Below are positions 48,684-56,601 of a stretch of 64,000 nt of DNA, in pieces. The notes under the pieces were generated by a model. The model was not told the origin of the DNA, did not search any database, and worked only from the letters and a program-made list of their open reading frames with translations. Position 1 is the stretch's first letter. Every line of letters begins with the position of its first letter. Source of the stretch: Deinococcus metalli (lineage in GTDB: Bacteria; Deinococcota; Deinococci; Deinococcales; Deinococcaceae); contig NZ_JACHFK010000013.1 in the NCBI RefSeq assembly GCF_014201805.1, forward strand, positions 62,001 through 126,000. The letters run 5' to 3'. Both the position numbers and the translations under genes were made by a program.

Positions 48684-49876
48684 TCCGACCCTCTCTCATT
48701 GATGTGTCCAAAAATAGTAGCAAGGTCATCCTGATCATATTCAACCGACTCAACAATAGGAAGCGACGTGTGACTGTCATCATCGAGATGCTTCTGAAGC
48801 AAAGAGAAATCTTCAATGCGTCCTGAATCCATGTAGCGCTGTGTTGTAGAGAGATTTGTATGTCTCATCTGGTCTCGAATCGTCAGCAGGGGAATCAAGG
48901 GGTTCCGGGCCATTTGGACGGCACACGTCGATCTGAAATCATGCAGGGTAACATTGCTCCCAAAGCGACGGTTCATTCCTTGAATGACGGCCCGGAGGGC
49001 AGGATATGTCATGGGTCTCGTGGCGCCCCGCCGCACGACCCAAATGTAATCCCCGGGCCTCAGGCGTTCGCCACGCTCATCCAGATACACTTTCAGGCGC
49101 TCGAAAAAGATCCGCGATGCTGCGACTTTCTCTTTGACCGCGCGCCCTTTCGTCTGAAGAAACACGGCCTGTTCCTTCCACAGCACGTCTTCGTACGTTA
49201 TGGCGATCACTTCTGCTGCCCGTGCGCCAGTGGAATAGAGGCATTCGATCAGCGCACTGTCGCGTGCACATCGCGCCTCCGACCTAAAACGTTTTAACAG
49301 GGCCTCGGGAATAGCATGTGCCGAGCGCTGAGGCGGCGAGGGAACAAATGCGGAAATCCGTCTGTACCGGATTTGATTTTTTTCGGGTCGGAACCCGCGG
49401 CCGGCGGGGGGAACCGGCGAGGTGGCCGGTCCCCTGCCCTCTGCGATCAGGATCTCGAAGAATCGCCTCAGAACTGAAATCCGAAGGGCGATCGTAGACG
49501 CCTGATATCCCTCTGGCAGGTGTTTTTTGCCAGTATGCTCATTTACCGATCCCGGTTTGGGACTCGATGGGGAGCGTTTTGCCCGCTGGGGATTCGCTGC
49601 TCCTTGCAACCGGAGAACGTAATTGACGATATTGCTGCGCCGGACGTCCTCCAGCTGCAGTTCCTCTGCCTGTGCGTACCGAAACCAGTCCAGCAATGCG
49701 TAGGCATAGGTTCGCACAGTATTCACATTCGTTCGGCCCACCCATATCTCCCGCATGAACAGATTGAATGCATCTACGAAGCTCTGGTTGTCGGAAATCA
49801 GATAATAATGGGGAGCGGCGGCGTCGCGGTACTCGAGAGAGACGTGCGGATGCATAGAGCTCACATAGAACCTCAC
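48680..49876 (-). CDS. tyrosine recombinase (TnpA of Tn554-like type)
   Basis: A 398-residue integrase. SAM-like N-terminal domain (about 50-160) and catalytic domain with Arg in STGARAAEVIAITYEDV, Lys in QTKGRAVKEK, HDFRSTCAVQMARN (HxxR), the second-position motif RDQMRHTNLSTTQRYMD with His and the nucleophile Tyr. It is GTG-initiated at 49876; an ATG seven codons later is an alternative. Overlapping recombinase genes of about 400 and 630 residues match the tnpA-tnpB order of Tn554. A TnpC gene is not present; a small xre gene lies upstream instead. Confidence 0.87.
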   Translation of the reverse strand: MRFYVSSMHPHVSLEYRDAAAPHYYLISDNQSFVDAFNLFMREIWVGRTNVNTVRTYAYALLDWFRYAQAEELQLEDVRRSNIVNYVLRLQGAANPQRAKRSPSSPKPGSVNEHTGKKHLPEGYQASTIALRISVLRRFFEILIAEGRGPATSPVPPAGRGFRPEKNQIRYRRISAFVPSPPQRSAHAIPEALLKRFRSEARCARDSALIECLYSTGARAAEVIAITYEDVLWKEQAVFLQTKGRAVKEKVAASRIFFERLKVYLDERGERLRPGDYIWVVRRGATRPMTYPALRAVIQGMNRRFGSNVTLHDFRSTCAVQMARNPLIPLLTIRDQMRHTNLSTTQRYMDSGRIEDFSLLQKHLDDDSHTSLPIVESVEYDQDDLATIFGHINERGSE

Positions 49877-49903
49877 AGGTCTGAGATAGCCGTTCGATGG
49901 TCG

Positions 49904-50170
49904 TCAACTCAGGGGCAAGTCCAGAATAGAAAAGAGCTCCTCACCTGTCATCTGGAGTTCTCGGGCGATTCGCATGTAACTGATGATGCCTGCATTCAAT
50001 TTGCCTTTTTCGATTTTCCACAAATGCGTCCTGTGCAGGCCCGCTCGGGCCGCGAGTTCTTCCAGACCCAAGTCGCGCTGTTGCCGGAGCAGTCGGATCC
50101 GTGCTCCCAACGCTGCCAGGTGCTGTGCCTCGGAGTCATCGATCGTTTGTGCGCGGCGCTGACGAGGCAT
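49904..50170 (-). CDS. XRE-family regulator upstream of the recombinases
   Basis: An 88-residue helix-turn-helix protein (ARIRLLRQQRDLGLEELAAR, then AGLHRTHLWKIEKGKLNAGI). It is the first gene of the leftward group with the two tyrosine recombinases, 27 bases before the first. The perfect 21-bp inverted repeat at 50210-50230 lies just upstream; autoregulation and control of the divergent gene are likely. Confidence 0.85.
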   Translation of the reverse strand: MPRQRRAQTIDDSEAQHLAALGARIRLLRQQRDLGLEELAARAGLHRTHLWKIEKGKLNAGIISYMRIARELQMTGEELFSILDLPLS

Positions 50171-50209
50171 GAATGTAGGCTGTCGACTTCCCCCGACATG
50201 AGCGACTTC

Positions 50210-50230
50210 AAATCAGATGACATCTGATTT
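50210..50230. promoter_or_regulatory. XRE operator
   Basis: AAATCAGATG-A-CATCTGATTT, a perfect 10-bp inverted repeat around one base, 40 bases upstream of the leftward xre gene and ahead of the rightward gene starting near 50274. The following TTTGATACTATCAAGG adds an AT-rich promoter-like sequence. Confidence 0.8.
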
Positions 50231-50273
50231 GATACTATCAAGGTATGTCCGACCGTCACCCGGCGCGCCACAG

Positions 50274-50948
50274 GTGACGTCCCCGCCTCGCCCTGACACC
50301 CGGCTCCTGTGCGTCATTCCAGAACGCCCCTACTCTCTCTGGCTGCACGCTGACGACGGCGTCGCCAGATTGATCGACTTTTACGACGACTTGCCACAGC
50401 GCGGCCGGCCACTGACCTGGAGCGAGTGGCGAGCGGTATCTGTTCACTGTGGTCGCCAACACCTCACGTGGCGCTCTGGACTGTCGTACAGCCTGCTCGA
50501 TCTCCTGCGCGAAGAGGCCGCGTCCACCCTACTCGGTCACCGTCCGGTTCACCGACTGCCATGCCCCGCTGCCTTCTACCGTCCCCTGCGGCAGTGCTCA
50601 CCTCACCCACCGGAAGACGCCCGTAGCGACCAACTCGTTGGCATGCTGCAGGAGTGGTACGGCCTCACCCCGGCAGCGTTGAACGAGCTGAATCAGCAGT
50701 ACGCCGCTCCTCCACCGCTCCTGCACCTCCGATTGATGGATCTCGTCCTCGCTCTCAGCATGGCGTACCGAATGCCGATGACAGACATCCGCGGAATGCT
50801 GCGCTGGCACTGGCACAGTCGCCGGCGCGCTGCGTGGTGGCCCACGCCCATTCACGCGATTCTCGCTGGCGACCTGTCTCGGGTCGAATCCACGTTCCAC
50901 CCACACCCGGCCTCCACGCTCTGGACGCCTTCACCCGCGGTTCAGTGA
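50274..50948 (+). CDS. unknown protein divergent from the recombinase-linked xre gene
   Basis: A 224-residue protein from GTG 50274; an ATG at 50217 would begin inside the operator and is rejected. It is rich in Leu, Arg, Pro and Trp: SLWLHADDGVARLIDFYDDL, LTWSEWRAVSVHCGRQHLTW, then a helical half (LVGMLQEWYGLTPAALNELN). I recognise no family. The 3' region is followed by about 200 bases without a gene, then the convergent AlbA_2 gene. It may be controlled by the xre repressor through the 21-bp operator. Confidence 0.55.
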   Translation: MTSPPRPDTRLLCVIPERPYSLWLHADDGVARLIDFYDDLPQRGRPLTWSEWRAVSVHCGRQHLTWRSGLSYSLLDLLREEAASTLLGHRPVHRLPCPAAFYRPLRQCSPHPPEDARSDQLVGMLQEWYGLTPAALNELNQQYAAPPPLLHLRLMDLVLALSMAYRMPMTDIRGMLRWHWHSRRRAAWWPTPIHAILAGDLSRVESTFHPHPASTLWTPSPAVQ

Positions 50949-51155
50949 CCTGGAGCGGCCTGGGCCTTGTTGCTGACGTCAGTGTCCCGTCACGCCCGCC
51001 CGGCCGCCCGTGAGCACATCCTGAGGCCCGCCCATGCTCATTGAACGCGGCCGAGATGACGGCCCAGGCTCCCCTGATCCGTGCCGGCATTTCGCCCCAG
51101 CACGACCACTCTGAACCTGAAACATGACGTCCGTGCGGTTCTCGACCCATCTGAT

Positions 51156-52676
51156 CTAGGGCTGTGGCCCCACGTCCACCAAGTACTGCGCCTGCACCGT
51201 GAGGTAGCTGCCCGGCTTGTCCATACTGTCGAACGCGGCGGCCACATCCCGCAGCTTAAGCCCAGCCAGAACCGGTGATCCACGCTCCACGAACCGCTGG
51301 ATCGTCTCCTCGAGAATGCCGTTGGCGTTCAGGTACGTCCACCACAGGGCAGCGAAGGACGGCGGCACGTGTCCCTGCCGCTTCAGGGCAGCCGCTACAT
51401 ACCCCAGCGTGAGGGCCGCCTCGCTCCGGCTGAACGCGCCCAAGCGGCCCAGCACGGGCAGGGTCTGGCCAATCCAGTCGCTTTGACGCAGCAGCCGCTC
51501 CATCCGGTGCGCAGCCGCCCGGGGCGGTGAACCGGGTTCGATCACCCTCATCACGCCGTCCAGGGTCTCGCGCCACGGCACCACGCTGGCCAGGGCCACG
51601 GACCGGCGCGTCAGGCGAGGAGACGGAACGTCCTGGACGTGATGAATGACCTGGCCAAACAGCTGCCACTCCAGGTGTGGAGTGGCGCTGGCCGCCACCG
51701 CGTGCAGGTAGAGCAGGGCCGGGTACACCCACAGCGCGAACGTTGATGGCGGCAACGTCATCATGTGCACAGACGCGTCCGTGAAGACGGCGTTCAGTTC
51801 CAGCAGGGCCTGCTCTGTTCGCGCCGTGGGCTCCGCGTCATGGATGAGGGCGCCGACCGCTTCGATCAATGGCCGCGTGTCCTGCTCCAGCCGTTCGACC
51901 AGGTCCCGAAGGGCGTCACGGTCCGCGTCATGCCAAGTAGGCTGGTCCACCAGCCGATCGGGATGAACGCGCTGGATGGCCTCCAGATGTTCGCCTCGTC
52001 GGTCCAGGAAGGTGCTCGCTTCCTGCCGGATCAGCCGGAGGAACGTGCGATCAGGCGTTTGGAAGGCAATGCGGGCATGCTCAGCAGCGCTGAGCAGCGC
52101 TGGATCCTGCGCTGCGGCCAGATCGGTGCGGAGTTGACCGATGCGCCCGTCCATCCGGAGCAGCTGTTCGTGCACCGGGCCAATCAGGGCCTTCAGCCGC
52201 TCCTGGAAGTGCTCTTCGAGTTGCTCGGCTGTCGGGCGGACACTGGCGCGGTCCCGCCGCACCCAGTACCCGTGGTTCTGGCTCCCAGTCACCACGTGCC
52301 AGCGGTCAGACGTCTGCGGCACGATGACAAGGTGGATCCGCCGGCCTTCCACGGTGTACCCCTTGACCTGGGGGGACATCAGCGGCGTGATTCCGTGCGC
52401 GGCCGCGCTTCCAAGCTGCCGCTGCCGCGCATCTTCGTTGAGCTCTGTCTCTTTCGGGATAAGACCACGGACATTGCCGTCGTCATCAATGCCGATGATG
52501 AGGTACCCATAGCCCCCGTAGGGACCGCCCGCAGTATTTGCCAGGGCGACGAGATCCTTAAGCAGTTCGTCAGTCCTGCCGTGAACCCCCTCCTTGAAGT
52601 CATGCCAGTCCCCTTCGGCTTTGGACGAAAGAATGGTCTGCAGGTGGAGGAAATGCGGGTCGGCGGCCAGGGTCAT
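51156..52676 (-). CDS. AlbA_2 (Schlafen-type) domain protein
   Basis: A 506-residue protein. The N-terminal AlbA_2 domain (about 18-150) shows EGDWHDFKEGVHGRTDELLK, LVALANTAGGPYGGYGYLII and GIDDDGNVRGL, ending with the strand-rich VRRDRASVRPT. A helical C-terminal part of 350 residues with no recognisable motif follows. AlbA_2 proteins may bind nucleic acid and are common in defence regions; a role here is inference from neighbours only. ATG 52676 is chosen as the nearest start to the domain; no clear ribosome site. Divergent from the CoiA-like gene. Confidence 0.75.
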   Translation of the reverse strand: MTLAADPHFLHLQTILSSKAEGDWHDFKEGVHGRTDELLKDLVALANTAGGPYGGYGYLIIGIDDDGNVRGLIPKETELNEDARQRQLGSAAAHGITPLMSPQVKGYTVEGRRIHLVIVPQTSDRWHVVTGSQNHGYWVRRDRASVRPTAEQLEEHFQERLKALIGPVHEQLLRMDGRIGQLRTDLAAAQDPALLSAAEHARIAFQTPDRTFLRLIRQEASTFLDRRGEHLEAIQRVHPDRLVDQPTWHDADRDALRDLVERLEQDTRPLIEAVGALIHDAEPTARTEQALLELNAVFTDASVHMMTLPPSTFALWVYPALLYLHAVAASATPHLEWQLFGQVIHHVQDVPSPRLTRRSVALASVVPWRETLDGVMRVIEPGSPPRAAAHRMERLLRQSDWIGQTLPVLGRLGAFSRSEAALTLGYVAAALKRQGHVPPSFAALWWTYLNANGILEETIQRFVERGSPVLAGLKLRDVAAAFDSMDKPGSYLTVQAQYLVDVGPQP

Positions 52677-52908
52677 CCCACGTATTCTGCGCGGGAGTGC
52701 GCGCAGGACGCGCCCGACATCACGGCCGCCACCACGCCCTGGCGCGACCATCCACCGGCACTCCGTCTCTGGCCAGAGACCTGACCACGCACCACATGCC
52801 GTTCTACCCCCGTCGGGCGGAAGCCACAGGTGCGCGGCAGCCCAAGCATGGCTTTGCTACGGTCAACGGTATGACGCCGAAGGGGCTCCCAACCGGTGCA
52901 AAGAGGTT

Positions 52909-53523
52909 ATGATCTCCGCGCAGCTCATCCGTGACGGCCACGACCCGGTGGTGCTGGACATGCCTGCCCTCCGGGCGAAGCGCACCCGAGCGGAAATTCA
53001 GGCGCAGCACTGGCAGTGCAAATTCTGCGGCAAGGACATGACCCCACGCATGGGCGCGATCCGGGCGTGGTACTTCGCGCACAAGCGGGAAGCGAGCGAG
53101 TGTCCCTTCGAGGCCGAGAGCGAGAAGGAAAGCCCCCAGCACAGGATCCTCAAGCGCACCGCCGCGGAAGCGCTCCGCCGGCACTTCGGCGATCAGGTCG
53201 CGTCACTGGAATACGAGGTGCGCTTTCCGAACATCAAACGCATCGCCGACGCGGTCATCACCCTCAAGGACAGCACCCGCGTCGCGGTCGAGGCGCAGCT
53301 CAGCCCCCTGACGCTCCACCAGCTGCAGGTCCGCACCGAGTCCTACCTGAGTGACGAGATCGAGGTCGTTTGGGTGTTCCTCGAGCAGCAGGGAGGCGGC
53401 CTGCGCGACAACGGCCTGTGGGACAAGTGCCGGGAATGGCTCCTCGACGAAGGCTACCTGGTGCTTACCGCCCGCGCGAGCACGGTGGAGACGGCGGTGC
53501 CCCTGCCCACCCTGCCCGAGTGA
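52909..53523 (+). CDS. CoiA-like nuclease-family protein
   Basis: A 204-residue protein of the competence-CoiA-like family. The Zn-finger-like start is CKFCGKDMTPR with YFAHKREASECPFEAE (C...C...H...C). A PD-(D/E)xK-type nuclease core follows: SPQHRILKRTAAEALRRHFG, RIADAVITLKDSTRVAVEAQ and LSPLTLHQLQVRTE, then VVWVFLE. ATG 52909 has AGAGG seven bases upstream. It is coupled to the unknown gene 53524 (no gap), so the two probably form a unit. CoiA acts in natural transformation, but similar proteins occur in accessory islands and may be defence nucleases. Confidence 0.8.
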   Translation: MISAQLIRDGHDPVVLDMPALRAKRTRAEIQAQHWQCKFCGKDMTPRMGAIRAWYFAHKREASECPFEAESEKESPQHRILKRTAAEALRRHFGDQVASLEYEVRFPNIKRIADAVITLKDSTRVAVEAQLSPLTLHQLQVRTESYLSDEIEVVWVFLEQQGGGLRDNGLWDKCREWLLDEGYLVLTARASTVETAVPLPTLPE

Positions 53524-54507
53524 ATGGACGACTGGTCCGTCGGTGGCGGGGAAGAGGCTCCGGACGGACGGGAGCTCTTCACGGCGTTCTACAGCACCGC
53601 GACGGTCGACCTGACAGCCAGGGAGCGGACCCTCCACTTCACGGAGGCCCGGACCGTCCACCCCGGGCCATTCCACGTCCTGTCGACCGTGCGTTTCACA
53701 CAGCTTCAGGAACTGACCTCCGCTCGCCAGCACCTGCAGGAGATCCGGAGGCACCGGACGCAACTCGCGGTGGTCCGCGCTCGGCAGCGCCTCCACCTGT
53801 CAGCGCGGACACGCCACTACTCCTTCCGTCGCGAGGGCTGGCGGGTGCCCGGCGTAGTGAAGCTGGTCATTCGTCTGCTCCGCCGGTACGACGCGCTGAC
53901 GCACGATGACCTCGAAGCCCTGCAACTGCGCTGGGGAATCCAGAGGGACGCAGCAGCGGGCCTCGATCTCAGACGGTACCCCCTCTTGTTCGTGGAGGCG
54001 CGGGCACAGACCTGGCGGCTTACGCCGTGGGTCGAGCGGGACGTGACCTTCCGCGTGCCGTCGGTGGAGTACGCCGTGGCAGCCACGCAGTTCTGGGTGA
54101 TGCAGCGGCACCACCCCACCCCCCAGGAGGAATGGAACGACTGGGTGCGTGACCGGGTGGCCCTGCTCCTCCACCAGGCGGACGTGCCCCCATTCCTCGT
54201 TGAGAGTCCCTGGGCGGATGTTCAGCGGGAGACGGCGCTGGGCCGGAAATGGTACCGGATCGACGTGGAGCGGTTGCCGGAAGGGCAGTACTTCACGCTG
54301 GTGTCCGCGCACGGCAACCTGACCTACTCGGTCGAAGGCCGCGCATTCCTCATGGAGGGGGTCCACCAGGTGAGTGTGGTCACGCCCTGGGCAACCAGCC
54401 GTCTGAAGGAGGCGTTGTTGATGGGGGAGACGGGGATCGTCTGGCATGCCGCCGGGCTGGCGTTTCGCAAGGCCCTGGAGGATGGACAGTTCCTGCTCTG
54501 CCGGTAG
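53524..54507 (+). CDS. unknown protein coupled to the CoiA-like gene
   Basis: A 327-residue soluble protein directly following the CoiA-like stop (TGA-ATG). It is Arg/Trp/His-rich with many short beta and helical segments: LTSARQHLQEIRRHRTQLAV, VVKLVIRLLRRYDALTHDD and EWNDWVRDRVALLLHQADVP. I see no known motif. The N-terminal 30 residues are acidic. Likely a partner of the CoiA-like nuclease, e.g. substrate-recognition subunit, but this is guesswork. Confidence 0.7.
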   Translation: MDDWSVGGGEEAPDGRELFTAFYSTATVDLTARERTLHFTEARTVHPGPFHVLSTVRFTQLQELTSARQHLQEIRRHRTQLAVVRARQRLHLSARTRHYSFRREGWRVPGVVKLVIRLLRRYDALTHDDLEALQLRWGIQRDAAAGLDLRRYPLLFVEARAQTWRLTPWVERDVTFRVPSVEYAVAATQFWVMQRHHPTPQEEWNDWVRDRVALLLHQADVPPFLVESPWADVQRETALGRKWYRIDVERLPEGQYFTLVSAHGNLTYSVEGRAFLMEGVHQVSVVTPWATSRLKEALLMGETGIVWHAAGLAFRKALEDGQFLLCR

Positions 54508-54660
54508 GGCGAGCCCGCGTCAGGATCTGGAAACCAACGCCCCTTAGGGTGGAGCTGCCGTACGAAGTCAGCATGGTGATAGCGGGACAACCGGGCCACG
54601 TTTCCGGAGCGCACTCTCCTCGAGGCTCTCTGCGTCTGCTCCGGTTCCTGCACCTCCACG

Positions 54661-56124
54661 TTACCGAAGGTCAAGGCGGCAACTGGGGGCGTACCCTCCG
54701 TCGAGTTGCTCTTCGTACGCCTGAACGATGCCTGTGCTGTTTAGACCATGGCCCAGGAGAATTGCTGCCCCCAGCGGCACGGAGAAGAACAGGTGAATCT
54801 CACTGAAGTCATGTGCGTCGTGCGCGGCACGGATGGCACGGCGAGCACTGTTCATCAACGCGATGGCGTCCGCAGCGGTCCAGACGTCAATGGGAGGATC
54901 CGTCTGCTTGAGGACCAGGCGGGCGGCAAAGCGCATGCCGGTTTCTGCCTTGAAGGTCTCCACCTTCCGGTGCACGTCCCGCAGGGCGCTCAACTCCACG
55001 CAGAGGCCCGTCCCGCCTTCATCCAGCACTTCAAGCCCAAGCGGCGATTCCAGTATCGCCGCGCTGGGAGCGTCATTCGACGCCCACGCTGTATCACGCT
55101 GAATGATCGTGAGCTGGTATGACTTGACCGCGGAGAATGCCGCCCCGACCGCCAGGCCGACGGACAGGGGCGCATTGCCCCGAATGGTGACGTGCCGGTT
55201 GGTCCCCAGGGTCCGGAAGCGCCTCTGAATGTCATCCAGTTCGGGCTGAAGAACGTCGGTCCACGTCTCGACTGGTGGCACGGTGCGGGTCGCGCGGTCG
55301 AAGTACGTGCGCCAGTCGACGATGGCGTCGTGCGCTTCACGGGCGCGGGCGTCCGGATCACCCCATACGTCGAGGAAGACGCCCAGCCCCTCCCGCTGGG
55401 TGTTCTGGCTGAATTCGTCCACGGCGCGGCGGATGACCGCGAAGACATCGTCTCGAGAAAACGCCTGCCCCAAGTGGTCTGTCACGAAGGCCTGGATCGC
55501 GTCGAAGGCCCTGACCAGCGCCGGCCTCAGCGCATTCTCGAAGACTTTGAAACTCTGCGTCTGGCCGATAAATTCATTGAGGAGTGTCTGGATGGAGTCC
55601 GGCCAGGCGCGGATGTGGACGCTGTCTTCGATTTCCAGGTGCTGGAGTGCCCACTGAGCTGTGTCCGGGAGCTTCAGGTCAGTGAGCAGACCGTCCAGAT
55701 GCGCGACCGTATCCTCTTCGGTCTTCGTGCCGGCATGAATGGCCTGTGCGCCCCTGATGCGTTCCAGGGCCCGTTCGACGGCTTTCACGTCGTCGTGGAA
55801 CGTCCTGGCCACCAGGAAGAACTTGACGATGCTCGTGTCGGCCGCATGCATGGTTTTGAAATGCCTGACGACCTCTGCGAACTCCGTCCTGCCGACGTGA
55901 TGGTCCTTGAGTTGGAGGTAGTGCCGCTCACGCCGTCCGCTACGCTCGAACAGCAGGTTGATGTCGTCGGCGCCTTCGTTCATGGCGTGCGTGAAGTCGG
56001 GGTCGACACTCCAGTACAGCAGCTTGATGCAGAGGTAGGCGAGCTGGGCATTAAAGCCTTTCACGGCGTTGATCCCGCCCATCTGTTTTCTGTTGAGCAT
56101 GGACGCGTCATCGGGGTTGGTCAT
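54661..56124 (-). CDS. Cap4: DUF4297 nuclease plus SAVED effector, operon 2
   Basis: A cyclic-oligonucleotide-activated dsDNA endonuclease that kills the infected cell. The 487-residue product has an N-terminal PD-(D/E)xK-like domain (GGINAVKGFNAQLAYLCIKL, acidic D53-D54, then Q71-L-K73) and a C-terminal SAVED sensor domain (about 280-487), ending EIHLFFSVPLGAAILLGHGL. ATG 56124 has GGAGG upstream. Last gene of the leftward CBASS operon 2, 27 bases after Cap3. Confidence 0.88.
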   Translation of the reverse strand: MTNPDDASMLNRKQMGGINAVKGFNAQLAYLCIKLLYWSVDPDFTHAMNEGADDINLLFERSGRRERHYLQLKDHHVGRTEFAEVVRHFKTMHAADTSIVKFFLVARTFHDDVKAVERALERIRGAQAIHAGTKTEEDTVAHLDGLLTDLKLPDTAQWALQHLEIEDSVHIRAWPDSIQTLLNEFIGQTQSFKVFENALRPALVRAFDAIQAFVTDHLGQAFSRDDVFAVIRRAVDEFSQNTQREGLGVFLDVWGDPDARAREAHDAIVDWRTYFDRATRTVPPVETWTDVLQPELDDIQRRFRTLGTNRHVTIRGNAPLSVGLAVGAAFSAVKSYQLTIIQRDTAWASNDAPSAAILESPLGLEVLDEGGTGLCVELSALRDVHRKVETFKAETGMRFAARLVLKQTDPPIDVWTAADAIALMNSARRAIRAAHDAHDFSEIHLFFSVPLGAAILLGHGLNSTGIVQAYEEQLDGGYAPSCRLDLR

Positions 56125-56151
56125 GGGGCACCTCCGGTGTGTGGAGTCGTT

Positions 56152-56601
56152 TCAGGCAATGGCATGGGATACCAACCACTTCGTAGGCCCAGGCCCGCAG
56201 ATGTGTGGTACAGGTACCTCGCCTTTGAAGGCCTCACGTCTCGTTCGGCTGTGCATGGCGGCGTTATCAGTCATGCGCTGCGCTGCGCCGTATCTCTGGT
56301 GGACATGCCATTCCCCCAGGAAGTACGTACTCACCGGCCGATTCCATAGCCGTACAAGCACTTCGCGCCTCGCGCTCACACCACGGCTCGATGGGAACCG
56401 GCAGCTTCTCGAGTTTGCGTGCGGCGGGCACGCGCCCGGCATGACGTCCATCTCGAGTTGCATGGTGCCCCGCTCCACGAGGATGCCGACCGTCCGTGCG
56501 CCGTGTCCTCGGCTGGCCTCGTTGGGAATGGCATGAGCGATTGGTGCGTCCATCATCACCGCGAGGTGTCGGTCATCCGACTGGAAGGCGCTTGCCTTCA
56601 C
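56152..56601 (-). CDS. Cap3-like JAB protein with altered active site, operon 2
   Basis: A 149-residue protein with the JAB fold pattern: YFLGEWHVHQRYGAAQRMTD corresponds to the zinc-binding region of Cap3. H99, H101 and D112 are present, but position 109, Ser in active enzymes, is Arg. The Glu that precedes the GGIL strand (E37 in the Cap3 of operon 1) is Arg in ARTVGIL. It may be inactive or act in a changed way. Its GTG start overlaps the Cap2 stop (GTGA). It is shorter than the other Cap3 at the N-terminus. Confidence 0.85.
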   Translation of the reverse strand: MKASAFQSDDRHLAVMMDAPIAHAIPNEASRGHGARTVGILVERGTMQLEMDVMPGACPPHANSRSCRFPSSRGVSARREVLVRLWNRPVSTYFLGEWHVHQRYGAAQRMTDNAAMHSRTRREAFKGEVPVPHICGPGPTKWLVSHAIA

